Below are positions 35,658 to 44,462 of a stretch of 64,000 bases of DNA, in pieces (the first letter of the stretch is position 1; the number at the start of each line of letters is the position of its first letter). The translations under genes and the position numbers were made by a program. The notes below the pieces were generated by a model, which was given only the letters and a program-made list of their open reading frames with translations, had not been told where the DNA came from and made no database searches. The DNA comes from Candidatus Villigracilis affinis (GTDB lineage Bacteria > Chloroflexota > Anaerolineae > Anaerolineales > Villigracilaceae): the NCBI GenBank assembly GCA_016718275.1, contig JADKEA010000004.1:1-64000 (forward strand). Direction: 5' to 3'.

Positions 35658-37116
35658 TATTATTAGACCCCCCCTTCGATTAAGACCCAGCGAACAGCGT
35701 ACGATTCTGTTGGCGGGAGATCTTGTCGCATCTGTCGGTGCGATGTTTGCGGCTTTGTTCACCTGGTATCAATTTTCGCTTGTGCGCGAGGTCGCGCGGT
35801 TGGTCGAGCGTGGATTTTCCGAATCCCGAGCTGAGCGTCTGGCTGCGACCATTATCGAGCTGAAGATCCCCGTTTGGTTTTATCTCCTTCCGCTTGTCTG
35901 GCTTTTGCTGATGGTGGATTCGTATGAGACGCATACCGCCGCAAGCTGGAGAAAAACCCTGCGTGGAATTGCTGTTGCGCCGATCGTCGGGCTGTTGGGA
36001 TACTCACTGCTTTTTACATTTAATCAAGACCCTGAGTCGCTTCCGCGTATCGGCGTGGGTGCATTCCTCATTTTCGCATCCATCCTAACCCTGGCCTGGC
36101 GCGCCATCTATATACGACTCTACACCTCATCAGGGTTGATGCGCCGTGTGCTCATCGTGGGTGCCGGCAAGGCGGGGCATTCACTGGCAGATATTTACCG
36201 CAAGTTCAGCCCGCCGCCGTTCATTTTGATTGGCTACATTGACGATGACCTGCGCAAGCAAGCCAAGTCCTATCATGGCTTTGCGGTGCTGGGGAGCAGC
36301 CAGAAACTGCTCGAAATGATAGAAACCCATCGTATTTCAGATATTGTGGTCGCCATCAACGGCGAGATCAAAGGGGAGACGTTTCAAACCATTTTGGATG
36401 CGCAGGAACAGGGTGTGGAAGTGACACGCATGCCCATCATGTATGAAGAGATGACCCAGCGTGTGCCCGTCGAACATCTTGAATCAGATTGGGTCATCCG
36501 CTCGTTCGTGGATCAGGTCCGCGTGAGCGGGGTGTACGAATTGTTCAAGCGCCTGATGGATATTTTTGGCGGACTGCTGGGATTGTTGATCTTTGCGATT
36601 ATTTTTCCATTCACGGCAATTGCCATTGTCGTGGAAAGCGGATTTCCCATTTTCTATTCACAGGAAAGACTTGGCAAGGGTGGTAGATTATTCAGGATTT
36701 ATAAATTCCGCTCCATGATGCAAGACGCCGAAGCGGATGGCGAGGCACGGCCTGCAACTGTTAATGATCCACGCGTAACCCGTGTGGGTAATTTTTTGCG
36801 CCGTACCCGCCTCGATGAAATGCCACAATTCCTGAGCGTGTTGACGGGTGAAATGAGTCTCGTCGGTCCGCGTGCAGAACGCCCCGAGTTGGTGGCGCAA
36901 TTCCAAAAGCAGATCCCCTTTTACCGCGCGCGTTTGCTGGTAAAACCAGGGCTCACTGGCTGGGCACAGATCAATTATGGCTACGTGGCCAGCGTAAAAG
37001 AGACTGTGGTCAAGCTCGAATATGATTTGTATTACATCAAGCACCGCACACTGAACATGGATTTCAACATCGTGTTGCGGACCATCGGAACCGTATTAAG
37101 AAGAACAGGAAGGTAA
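35650..37116 (+). CDS. Undecaprenyl-phosphate sugar phosphotransferase (WbaP/WcaJ type)
   Basis: This is the priming enzyme that loads a sugar phosphate onto undecaprenyl phosphate for polysaccharide assembly. Starting at the ATG at 35650, the protein of 488 residues has membrane helices at the N-terminus, a CoA-binding-like domain (VLIVGAGKAGHSLADIYRKF, then IDDDLRKQ) and a C-terminal bacterial sugar transferase domain. The latter shows a helix GLLGLLIFAIIFPFTAIAIVV, FYSQERLGKGGRLFRIYKFRSM, the R-R-T-R-L-D-E-M-P-Q motif and LVGPRAERPEL followed by KPGLTGWAQ. It overlaps the GT2 gene end and is followed two bases later by an epimerase. Confidence 0.92.
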   Translation: MADIIRPPLRLRPSEQRTILLAGDLVASVGAMFAALFTWYQFSLVREVARLVERGFSESRAERLAATIIELKIPVWFYLLPLVWLLLMVDSYETHTAASWRKTLRGIAVAPIVGLLGYSLLFTFNQDPESLPRIGVGAFLIFASILTLAWRAIYIRLYTSSGLMRRVLIVGAGKAGHSLADIYRKFSPPPFILIGYIDDDLRKQAKSYHGFAVLGSSQKLLEMIETHRISDIVVAINGEIKGETFQTILDAQEQGVEVTRMPIMYEEMTQRVPVEHLESDWVIRSFVDQVRVSGVYELFKRLMDIFGGLLGLLIFAIIFPFTAIAIVVESGFPIFYSQERLGKGGRLFRIYKFRSMMQDAEADGEARPATVNDPRVTRVGNFLRRTRLDEMPQFLSVLTGEMSLVGPRAERPELVAQFQKQIPFYRARLLVKPGLTGWAQINYGYVASVKETVVKLEYDLYYIKHRTLNMDFNIVLRTIGTVLRRTGR

Positions 37117-37118
37117 AA

Positions 37119-38042
37119 ATGAATTATTTGGTAACAGGCGGCGCAGGTTTTATCGGCTCTCACATTGTACAGGCTCTGCTAAAGCAGGGAGATAAAGTCC
37201 GCGTATTGGATAACTTCTCCTCAGGTAAACGTGATAATTTGAAGGGTCTCGACGTCGAGATCATCGAAGGTGATCTGCGTGATGCTTCCCAAGTGGCGGA
37301 AGCCGTGCGCGGCATGGATATCATTTTTCACGAGGCGGCCTTCGTTTCTGTTCCTGAGTCAATGGAAAAACCACAGGAATGTTTCGATGTGAACGTGACC
37401 GGCACTTCCATCCTTTTTGAAGCGGCACGCAAGGCGGGCGTCAAACGTGCCGTGATCGCATCCAGTGCGGCTGTGTACGGCGATTCGACCGCCATGCCGC
37501 TTGTGGAAGATACTCCTTTAAAACAGCTTTCACCTTACGCCACTTCCAAGCGCGTAGATGAAAAGTACGCGCAATTATTTACCGATTATTTTGGCTTTGA
37601 AGTGGCTGCACTCCGCTATTTCAATGTCTACGGTCCGCGCCAGCGACCTGATTCCATGTATGCCGCCGCCGTTCCGATCTTTATCCGCCGCATGTTGGAT
37701 AACAAACCCATCACCATCTATGGTGATGGCGGCCAAAGCCGTGACCTGGTCAACGTGCGCGATGTAGTGCAGGCCAACCTGCTCGCATCCCAGCATCCAG
37801 CCGCACCTGGACAGATCTTCAACGTCTGTACCGGTGTGGAAACCCGCCTGCTCGACCTGCTTGATATTCTCTACGAACTCTTCCCGAATGCGCCTAAACA
37901 TGTCCATGCTGAGCCTCGCGCTGGCGACATTTACCGCTCCATCGGTACCCCGAAGAAGATCATGGAAACTCTCGGTTTCAAACCACAAGTCACACTGGCG
38001 GATGGGCTTTATGAAGCCGTGGAAGAAATGCGCGGGGCGTAG
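37119..38042 (+). CDS. NAD-dependent sugar epimerase/dehydratase (UDP-glucose 4-epimerase-like)
   Basis: This is an extended short-chain dehydrogenase of 307 residues. The NAD-binding motif is YLVTGGAGFIGSHIVQALL. The catalytic set is SSAAVYGD (Ser) and YATSKRVDE (YxxxK). The substrate-binding stretch is ALRYFNVYGPRQRPDSMYAAAVPIF, then ITIYGDGGQSRDLVNVRDVV. It probably supplies an epimerised UDP-sugar such as UDP-galactose or a uronic acid form to the glycosyltransferases of this cluster. It begins 2 bases after the priming transferase. An inverted repeat of two 10-base arms lies between it and the next gene. Confidence 0.9.
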   Translation: MNYLVTGGAGFIGSHIVQALLKQGDKVRVLDNFSSGKRDNLKGLDVEIIEGDLRDASQVAEAVRGMDIIFHEAAFVSVPESMEKPQECFDVNVTGTSILFEAARKAGVKRAVIASSAAVYGDSTAMPLVEDTPLKQLSPYATSKRVDEKYAQLFTDYFGFEVAALRYFNVYGPRQRPDSMYAAAVPIFIRRMLDNKPITIYGDGGQSRDLVNVRDVVQANLLASQHPAAPGQIFNVCTGVETRLLDLLDILYELFPNAPKHVHAEPRAGDIYRSIGTPKKIMETLGFKPQVTLADGLYEAVEEMRGA

Positions 38043-38063
38043 AGAAATAGAGTAATAGGTAAA

Positions 38064-38104
38064 AAGTAAAAGGCAAAGTGTAGTCAGCTTCTCACCTTTT
38101 ACTT
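38064..38104. repeat. Intergenic inverted repeat
   Basis: AAGTAAAAGG (38064-38073) and CCTTTTACTT (38095-38104) are perfect arms in an A/G-rich then C/T-rich spacer. It resembles other purine/pyrimidine-skewed spacers in the window (around 43605 and 43670). No T run follows, so termination is doubtful. Confidence 0.5.
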
Positions 38105-38133
38105 CTCGCCCTTCATCCCTCATCCTTTTCCCC

Positions 38134-40044
38134 ATGTCTTCCCGTCCTCATATTCGCAACCGCTTCGTCTTAATTGGCGACCTTGCCCTCATCATCGTTT
38201 CGGTGCTGGGCAGTTTTGCGTTGCGTCTGGATGTGAGCGAGTTGCCTTTTTATTTTCCCGCTGCGTTGTTGATGTGCGTGGTGGCTCTGCTGGTCAAAGT
38301 CCCAGTTTATTTTTCCTTCGGCCTCTATCGTCGATTGTGGGTTTATGCCAGCACCAGCGAGCTGCGACTCATCACCGTAGCTGTGACTGCCGCGTCAGTG
38401 CTCACTTCGGGAGTCATGCTTTTGTTCAGCAGCATCGGCTTCATCCAGCCTGGCATGCCTCGTTCCGCTCTCGGCATTGATTGGCTCTTCTCGCTCGTTC
38501 TCATCGGCGGCTCGCGGTTTGCTTTGCGAATCCTCGCCGAGCAATCGTCGGCTTCGCGCGCCGCGCTTCGTGAGAACAGGCGCGCACTCATCATCGGCGC
38601 AGGCGACGCAGGCGCGCTGGTTGTGCGTGAATTGCAAAAATCGTCCCAGTTGAATCTTTTCCCTGTCGGCTTTTTGGATGACGACCCCGCCAAACAGAAT
38701 CACCAGATCTACGGTGTGTCTGTGATCGGAAAGGTCAGCAAACTTCCTGAAGTCCTCGAAAATCAACGTATCGACGAAGTCATCATCGCCATTCCGTCCG
38801 CGCCTGGCAAGATCATCCGCGCAGTTAATGACGCCTGCCGCAAAAAAGGAATCCTTTCGCGCACCATGCCCGGTATTTACGAATTGCTCGGCGGCAAGGT
38901 CAGCGTTAATCGCCTGCGCGAAGTGGATATCACCGATCTCCTCCGCCGCGACCATGTCCGCGTGAATGATGAACAAGTGGGGCAGGCGCTCGAAGGCAAG
39001 TGCGTGCTGGTCACTGGCGCGGGCGGTTCCATTGGCCGCGAGTTGTGCCGCCAGATCGCGCGCCGTAACCCTTCACAGCTGATTCTGCTCGGTCATGGCG
39101 AAAACAGCATCTTCGAGATCTTGCTCGAATTGCAAAACGATTATTCCGCGCTGAAATTGATTCCCATCATTGCCGATATCCGTAACGAACAGCGGCTTGA
39201 TTCTGTTTTTGCACAGCACCATCCGCAGGTTGTTTTTCACGCCGCCGCACACAAGCATGTCCCATTGATGGAAGCCAATCCTGTTGAGGCAATCACCAAC
39301 AATGTGCTTGGCACACGCAATGTTGTTCAAGCTGCGCTCGATCACAACGTCGAGCGGTTCGTGTTGATCTCCACCGATAAAGCCGTGCATCCCTCCAGCA
39401 TTTATGGCGCAACCAAACGCCTTGCTGAGGCCATCGTCCTCGACGCCGCGCACAAGCCTGCCCGTGCAGACGGTACCAAAGAGAACAAACGCGCCTTCAC
39501 CGTGGTCCGCTTTGGCAATGTGCTGGGCAGTCGCGGCAGCATCATTCCCATTTTCAAAAATCAGATCGCCAATGGCGGCCCCATCACCATTACGCATCCT
39601 GACATGTTCCGTTTTTTCATGACCATCCCCGAAGCCGTATATCTCGTTTTGCAGGCTTCATCCATGAACAACGGCGGCGAAGTCTTCGTCCTCAATATGG
39701 GTGAACCCGTCCGCATTCTCGATCTCGCCGAAGACCTGATCAAACTTTCGGGACTCGAACCGCAAAAAGATATCGAGATCGCCTTCACGGGCATCCGCCC
39801 CGGCGAAAAACTTACCGAAGAACTTTGGGATGAAGGCACCTCTCTCATTCAGACTTCGCACCCCGATATTTTTCGACTCGACCAAGACGCCGCATCCTCT
39901 CTTAACCTTGACCTGACTCAGGCCATCGAGCAGTTATCCACCCTCAGCCTCTCTGCTGACGCGCAATCCATCGCCAAACTTCTCGATCAACTGATCCCCG
40001 GCTCCACCATTTTCAACGCCCCGCACGACTACCTCGAAGTCTGA
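38134..40044 (+). CDS. Membrane nucleotide-sugar 4,6-dehydratase (PglF/CapD/WbpM type)
   Basis: This 636-residue membrane protein starts with four membrane helices (FVLIGDLALIIVSVLGSFALRL and following). A first Rossmann domain (RALIIGAGDAGALVVRELQ) leads into the catalytic dehydratase domain: CVLVTGAGGSIGRELCRQI (NAD), PQVVFHAAAHKHVPLME, STDKAVHPSSIYGATKRLAEAI and VRFGNVLGSRGS. In PglF and WbpM relatives the catalytic Tyr of the usual YxxxK is replaced by Met; here the position reads YGATK, as in the CapD branch. The likely product is a UDP-4-keto-6-deoxy-HexNAc precursor for the surface glycan. It is followed at once by FemAB genes. Confidence 0.9.
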   Translation: MSSRPHIRNRFVLIGDLALIIVSVLGSFALRLDVSELPFYFPAALLMCVVALLVKVPVYFSFGLYRRLWVYASTSELRLITVAVTAASVLTSGVMLLFSSIGFIQPGMPRSALGIDWLFSLVLIGGSRFALRILAEQSSASRAALRENRRALIIGAGDAGALVVRELQKSSQLNLFPVGFLDDDPAKQNHQIYGVSVIGKVSKLPEVLENQRIDEVIIAIPSAPGKIIRAVNDACRKKGILSRTMPGIYELLGGKVSVNRLREVDITDLLRRDHVRVNDEQVGQALEGKCVLVTGAGGSIGRELCRQIARRNPSQLILLGHGENSIFEILLELQNDYSALKLIPIIADIRNEQRLDSVFAQHHPQVVFHAAAHKHVPLMEANPVEAITNNVLGTRNVVQAALDHNVERFVLISTDKAVHPSSIYGATKRLAEAIVLDAAHKPARADGTKENKRAFTVVRFGNVLGSRGSIIPIFKNQIANGGPITITHPDMFRFFMTIPEAVYLVLQASSMNNGGEVFVLNMGEPVRILDLAEDLIKLSGLEPQKDIEIAFTGIRPGEKLTEELWDEGTSLIQTSHPDIFRLDQDAASSLNLDLTQAIEQLSTLSLSADAQSIAKLLDQLIPGSTIFNAPHDYLEV

Positions 40045-40045
40045 T

Positions 40046-41039
40046 ATGCCCGAAGTCACCCTCTCCGCTTGGAATCAATTCATAGCCGAACATCCAGACG
40101 CGCATCTATTGCAGATGGGCGAATGGGGTGAACTCAAAAATGATTTTGGATGGAAACCCGTCCGCCTCCTTCTTGACCGTGAAACGGGTGCCCAGATCCT
40201 CTTCCGCCGCCTGCCTCTGGGGTTGACTCTCGGCTACATGCCGAAACCAGTTGATAGTGGACGGTTGATGGTTGACAAGTGAATCGTTTTGGCGTGAAGT
40301 AGATTCGATCTGCAAAAAGAATCACGCCATCTTCCTGAAAATCGAACCCGATACATGGGAAGAAACTTTCCAACCTTCCAACCTTCAAGCTTTCAAACTT
40401 TCCCCCCACAACATCCAACCCCCGCGCACGATCACTATTGACATTAAAGATAGTGAAGAAACCATTCTCGCACGCATGAAACCCAAATGCCGTTACAACA
40501 TCCGCCTTGCCGAGAAAAAGGGCATCACCGTCCGCGCATGGGACGATATTCCCGCCTTCCACGAAATGATGACCGTCACAGGCGGGCGCGATAACTTTGG
40601 CGTGCATTCAAAGGAATATTATCAACGTGCCTATGAGTTGTTCCATCAAAAAGGAACCTGCGAATTGCTCGTCGCGGAATTCGAAGGCAAACCGCTGGCT
40701 TCCCTGATGGTTTTCTCCAATGCGAAACGTGCCTGGTATGTGTATGGCGCCTCGAACGATCAGGAGCGCAACCGCATGCCCACTTATCTTTTGCAGTGGG
40801 AAGCCATCCGCTGGGCGAAAGCGCGCGGCTGTGACGAATATGATTTGTGGGGCGTCCCTGACGAAAACGAGGAAACCCTCGAAGCCAATTTCGAAACCCG
40901 TCACGATGGGTTGTGGGGTGTCTACCGTTTCAAGCGCGGATTTGGTGGTCAACTCAAACGCGCCGCCCAAGCCGTGGACAGAGTGTACAATCCGCTGTTG
41001 TATTGGGCATATGTGAAGTACATAGGAAATAGAGAGTAG
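40046..41039 (+). CDS. FemAB-like peptidoglycan/aminoacyl transferase 1 (frameshifted)
   Basis: This is a FemAB-family protein with two GNAT-like folds. Members move amino acids from aminoacyl-tRNA onto lipid II or act on other surface substrates. The first part reads HLLQMGEWGELKNDFGWKPVRLLLD and LGYMPKPV. A frame break follows at about 40265, inside a repeat-like stretch (40247-40279). It resumes FWREVDSICKKNHAIFLKIEPDTWEE, then MKPKCRYNIRLAEKKGITV and the acceptor domain ending YDLWGVPDENE. A second repeat-like run (40366-40403) encodes FQPSNLQAFKLSPHNIQ, which looks like extra sequence. It is paralogous to the next gene, which starts on its stop codon (tagtg). Confidence 0.8.
40247..40279 (+). 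repeat. Low-complexity repeat element inside FemAB gene 1
   Basis: The stretch is built of GTTGATAGTGGACGGTTGATGGTTGACA-like units (quoted here in pieces: GTTGATAGTGG, ACGGTTGATGG, TTGACA). It coincides with the frame break of this gene, so it may be an insertion. The related AGTGGACAATAAACCG stretch appears near 61250-61290. Confidence 0.5.
40366..40403 (+). repeat. Low-complexity AACCTTC/TTTCAA repeat inside FemAB gene 1
   Basis: ACTTTCCAACC, TTCCAACC, TTCAAGC and TTTCAAACTTTC units follow one another within the coding sequence, giving residues that the paralogue does not have. The frame stays open across it. Confidence 0.5.
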
Positions 41040-42205
41040 TGAATAGTAATTTTTGGAATCAGATCATTTCCACTCTTCCCAACCCGCACTTCCTCCAAAC
41101 CTATGAATGGGGGCAGGTGAAGGCGAAATATGGGTGGGTGCCGATCTACGCTGTTTGGACAGAGGATGGAAAGTGGAAAGTGGAAAGCGATCCGCAAGCA
41201 CTTTCCACTTTCCACTCACCAGTTGTAGCCGCCTGCCTTATTCTCAAACGCACCGTCCTCAACCGCGGATTTGCTGCGCGGCTGTCTGTGCTGTACGCGC
41301 CGAAAGGTCCGCTCATGGATTGGGATAATGTGCCTCTGCGTACTCGTGTGTTGAACGACTTGCAATCCTTTGCGAAGAAACAAGGCGCGATCTTCCTGAA
41401 AATTGACCCTGATGTTGTCCTCGGGCGCGGAGTCCCTCACAGCGAAGGGGATGTTCTCGATAACGGCGGCCAGACCGTTATGTCCGAATTGACGCGCAGA
41501 GGGTGGGGAATTTCGTCGGAGCAGATCCAATTCCAAAATACGGTCTTGATCGATCTATCCGCATCGGAAGATGAAATGCTCATGCGTATGAAGCCGAAGA
41601 CTCGCTACAATGTGCGCCTCGCAGAGAAGAAGGGCGTCACGGTGCGGGCTGGCAAGCTGGATGAGTTGGGGATGCTGTATCGCATGTACGCCGAGACGAG
41701 TGTGCGCGATGGATTTGTGATCCGCGATGAAAATTATTATCTGACGGTTTGGAAATTGTTCATGGAGAATCATTCGTCTGCAGCGCAGGGCACGCAGCCT
41801 TTTGCCATCCCGCTCGTTGCCGAAGTTGACGGTGTTCCTGTTGCGGCGATCTTCCTGTTTATGTTCGCGGGGCGGGCGTATTATGTGTATGGCATGTCGC
41901 GCAATTTGCACCGCGAGAAAATGCCGACCTATCTTTTACAATGGGAGGCCATGAAGCGCGCGAAGGCGGCGGGTTGTTCTCTGTATGACTTGTGGGGCGC
42001 GCCCGAGGTGTTTGACGAGAGCGATTCGATGTGGGGCGTGTATCGCTTCAAGGAAGGCCTCGGCGGTGAAGTGGTGCGGACGCTCGGCGCGTATGACTTT
42101 GCTCCGAACAAACTTTGGTACAAACTCTATGCAGATATCATGCCGCGTGTGCTGGATGTGATGCGTTCCAGAGGAAAAGAGAAAACGAAGCAGGGACTGG
42201 AATAG
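41039..42205 (+). CDS. FemAB-like peptidoglycan/aminoacyl transferase 2
   Basis: This 388-residue FemAB protein is a paralogue of the gene just before it. It starts at a GTG that overlaps the previous TAG. Landmarks shared with the paralogue are HFLQTYEWGQVKAKYGW, VLYAPKGPLMDWDN, AIFLKIDPDV, MKPKTRYNVRLAEKKGVTV, AYYVYGMSRNLHREKMPTYLLQWEAMKRAKAAGC and YDLWGAPEVFDE. Between AVWTEDG and VVAACLILKRTV it carries about 18 residues (KWKVESDPQALSTFHSPV) encoded by an inverted repeat, which look like an in-frame insertion. The substrate is probably a cell wall or surface precursor, given the neighbouring polysaccharide genes. Confidence 0.83.
   Translation: MNSNFWNQIISTLPNPHFLQTYEWGQVKAKYGWVPIYAVWTEDGKWKVESDPQALSTFHSPVVAACLILKRTVLNRGFAARLSVLYAPKGPLMDWDNVPLRTRVLNDLQSFAKKQGAIFLKIDPDVVLGRGVPHSEGDVLDNGGQTVMSELTRRGWGISSEQIQFQNTVLIDLSASEDEMLMRMKPKTRYNVRLAEKKGVTVRAGKLDELGMLYRMYAETSVRDGFVIRDENYYLTVWKLFMENHSSAAQGTQPFAIPLVAEVDGVPVAAIFLFMFAGRAYYVYGMSRNLHREKMPTYLLQWEAMKRAKAAGCSLYDLWGAPEVFDESDSMWGVYRFKEGLGGEVVRTLGAYDFAPNKLWYKLYADIMPRVLDVMRSRGKEKTKQGLE
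41167..41216 (+). repeat. In-frame inverted repeat inside FemAB gene 2
   Basis: Three copies of TGGAAAG (41167-41187) face two copies of CTTTCCA (41201-41214) across a short spacer. The element is 50 bases long, keeps the frame and adds residues absent from the paralogue. Confidence 0.62.
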
Positions 42206-42237
42206 AATCTGCGAATTGCTAATTGTTTGGAGGCATA

Positions 42238-42618
42238 ATGACTGAGACGGATTACACCGAAGAAGTGCTTGCGATCATAAAAGTGGCGACGGAAGTACAC
42301 CGCGTGTTGGGTTCAGGGTTTTTGGAAGCAGCTTATCAGGAGGCGATGGAGATCGAGGCTGACTTCATGGACGTTCCCTTTGTTCCGCAGCAAAACCTGC
42401 AGGTTCAATACAAACAGCATCGCCTGAAAAAGAAATACGTCGCAGATATGATCTGCTTTGACAAAATCGTTGTCGAATTCAAGGTTCTGGATAAATTGAC
42501 CGACAAGGAAGAATCCCAGATGCTTCACTATCTGAAAACTTCTGGCTACAAAGTTGGTGTGCTGATCAACTTCGGCAGTCATCCCGAACTTGAGTGGAAA
42601 CAATTTGTGGATGCCTAA
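42238..42618 (+). CDS. GxxExxY family protein
   Basis: This is a 126-residue protein of the GxxExxY family, whose function is not established. The defining motif is GSGFLEAAYQEAM (G-F-L-E-A-A-Y). The C-terminal part, KKYVADMICFDKIVVEFKVLDKLTDKEESQMLHYLKTSGYKVGVLINFG, has a D...ExK pattern followed by Q-x-x-x-Y. That is typical of PD-(D/E)xK nuclease folds, to which this family is thought to belong. The ATG at 42238 has GGAGG 5 bases upstream. It sits between FemAB genes and a PLP enzyme with short gaps. It appears intact, while many neighbours are not. Confidence 0.83.
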   Translation: MTETDYTEEVLAIIKVATEVHRVLGSGFLEAAYQEAMEIEADFMDVPFVPQQNLQVQYKQHRLKKKYVADMICFDKIVVEFKVLDKLTDKEESQMLHYLKTSGYKVGVLINFGSHPELEWKQFVDA

Positions 42619-42627
42619 AGGAGTCCA

Positions 42628-43602
42628 ATGAAAACCATTCCCCGATTGAATTTTGCCCATCTCCCCACACCGATCGAAGACCTTCCGCGTTTGACGCAGG
42701 CGCTCGGTGGTCCGCGCATCCTCGTCAAGCGCGATGACCAAACGGGGCTGGCTTTTGGCGGGAACAAGACCCGCAAGCTGGAATTCCTAGTTGCGGAGGC
42801 GCAGGAGCAGGGCGCAACGATGCTGATCTCTGCGGGCGCGATCCAATCGAATCATTGCCGACAGACCGTGGCTGCCGCCGCCCGTTTTGGTTTTGACTGC
42901 ACGCTGGTGTTGACAGGCGAAAAACCGAAACAAGCTTCCGCGAATTTTCTGCTTGACCAACTCTTCGGCGCGGAGATCGTCACCGTGGAAGACCGCAAAG
43001 ACCGCGACCGTATTTTGCAGGAGACCTTTGACAAAGCCGTTGCCGCTGGGAAGCGGCCATATCTCGTGCCTTACGGTGGATCAAGCCCCACGGGCGCAAT
43101 GGGCTATACCTTCGCGATGGAAGAATTCATGAACCAGAACAGGAAAGTGGATTGGATCGTGTTCGGCACGTCCTCGGGCGGAACGCATGCTGGGCTTGTG
43201 CTGGGACAGCGTGTGTTTGGCTTCAAAGGGATGGTGCTGGGAATCAGCATTGACGAGCCTGAGGCGCAGATCAAGGCACATGTCTCTGAGTTGGCTACGC
43301 AGGCAAGTGAAAAACTCAGCGAACAGATTCAGTTTACGAGTGACGATGTTCTGGTAAATGAAAATTATTGTCAGGCAGGCTATGGTGTTTTCGGAGAAGG
43401 GGAGCGCGAGGCGATTAAATTATTTGCCAGCACCGAAGGCCTGCTGCTGGACCCCGTCTACACAGGCCGCGCCGCCGCTGGAATGATCGATCTGATTCGC
43501 AAGGGATTTTTCAAAAAGGATGAAACCATCCTGTTCTGGCACACAGGCGGCCAGCCCGCGCTGTTTGCGGATAAATATTCTCAAGACGTTATTCGAGAAT
43601 AA
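42628..43602 (+). CDS. D-cysteine desulfhydrase / ACC deaminase family PLP enzyme
   Basis: This fold-type II PLP enzyme of 324 residues belongs to the D-cysteine desulfhydrase/1-aminocyclopropane-1-carboxylate deaminase family. The PLP lysine lies in AFGGNKTRKLEFLVAEA, followed by SAGAIQSNHCRQTVAAAARFGF and VPYGGSSPTGAMGYTFAMEE. The phosphate loop is FGTSSGGTHAGLVLG, and the end has LLLDPVYTGRAAAGMIDLIRKG and ILFWHTGGQPALF. DcyD makes pyruvate, sulfide and ammonia from D-cysteine; which of the family reactions applies is uncertain. It ends at a terminator. Confidence 0.85.
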   Translation: MKTIPRLNFAHLPTPIEDLPRLTQALGGPRILVKRDDQTGLAFGGNKTRKLEFLVAEAQEQGATMLISAGAIQSNHCRQTVAAAARFGFDCTLVLTGEKPKQASANFLLDQLFGAEIVTVEDRKDRDRILQETFDKAVAAGKRPYLVPYGGSSPTGAMGYTFAMEEFMNQNRKVDWIVFGTSSGGTHAGLVLGQRVFGFKGMVLGISIDEPEAQIKAHVSELATQASEKLSEQIQFTSDDVLVNENYCQAGYGVFGEGEREAIKLFASTEGLLLDPVYTGRAAAGMIDLIRKGFFKKDETILFWHTGGQPALFADKYSQDVIRE

Positions 43603-43620
43603 AGAGTAGAGAAATAATAA

Positions 43621-43653
43621 AGGCAGTCGCCATGGAAGGCGGCTGCCTCTTTT
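43621..43653 (+). terminator. Rho-independent terminator
   Basis: AGGCAGTCGCC (43621-43631) pairs with GGCGGCTGCCT (43638-43648) with one G-T pair and is followed by TTTTTT. Confidence 0.8.
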
Positions 43654-43682
43654 TTACTTCTGACTATTCTCTACTCTCTATA

Positions 43683-44462
43683 TTATTCCACACACACCCT
43701 CGTCAACGAACTGCCTGCATCCAGTTCACAGCCTTCGGGGTTGATCTGCTCGCGCAAGTAATCGTCGTAGAGTTTGCTCATCGTTACCAATTCCCAGTTG
43801 TTTTCTTTCAACCACGGAAACACCTGCACGCTGGATGTGTAATCCTGTGTGCGGATGTGCATTTGCACAATGTCGCCGCCTTTGCCTTTTTGAATCGCGC
43901 GGGTGACGATATCGGGCTCACCGCCGCCGCCGATGGAGAACATCGCCGCCACCAGTCCGCGCTCCTGACAGAGCACATCCATGGTGTAGCTGATGATGTC
44001 ATAAGGCGGGCGCACGAAGCGCACCGTGTATTCCATGCCAAGCACCTGATTCAATGCTGCGTGCCATTTGTCGTAATCCATCAACGCGGTGGCAGGTGAC
44101 ATGACGCCGAGGTTGACATGGTCGAAGGTGTGATAGCCGATCTCGTGTCCCTTTTCGACGAGGCGCTTCCAGATACCCGCATCCTGCTCTTCCAAATTGA
44201 GCAGTTTCGACCCGACGGGAAAGAACGTCACCTTGAAATCGGGGAATTCATTCAGCAATTCTTCAAGGTCCTGCATTTTGTTCAGCAAATAGCAATCGTC
44301 ATAAGTGAATGCCATGCGTTTGAACCTGCGGCTGCCGTTCCAGACGAGCGGCGCGGTGAAATTGGGTTCATCCTCCTGCGCAGGGATGAACTTGCTTGCT
44401 GAGACGCCGAGCAAAGCCGCGCCGCCGAGCTTCAAAAAGTCTCTGCGTGAAATGCTAGTCAT
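43683..44462 (-). CDS. Exported polysaccharide deacetylase-like protein (Tat signal)
   Basis: This 259-residue protein starts MTSISRRDFLKLGGAALLGVSA, a twin-arginine signal. The NodB-homology core shows the metal and catalytic Asp in MAFTYDDCYLLN, the H-x3-H motif in HEIGYHTFDHVN (His-Thr-Phe-Asp-His), RFVRPPYDIISY and a late GGDIVQMHIRTQDY. It should therefore remove acetyl groups from an extracytoplasmic glycan. The start at 44462 is chosen because it overlaps the stop of the upstream small membrane protein gene, showing coupling. It faces the terminator of the PLP enzyme. Confidence 0.82.
   Translation of the reverse strand: MTSISRRDFLKLGGAALLGVSASKFIPAQEDEPNFTAPLVWNGSRRFKRMAFTYDDCYLLNKMQDLEELLNEFPDFKVTFFPVGSKLLNLEEQDAGIWKRLVEKGHEIGYHTFDHVNLGVMSPATALMDYDKWHAALNQVLGMEYTVRFVRPPYDIISYTMDVLCQERGLVAAMFSIGGGGEPDIVTRAIQKGKGGDIVQMHIRTQDYTSSVQVFPWLKENNWELVTMSKLYDDYLREQINPEGCELDAGSSLTRVCVE

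Noticed and set aside
38043..38133. Purine/pyrimidine-skewed spacers as small RNA genes
   Set aside because: Arms are short and A/T-rich, with no promoter or T-run. They are better treated as repeat-like spacers.
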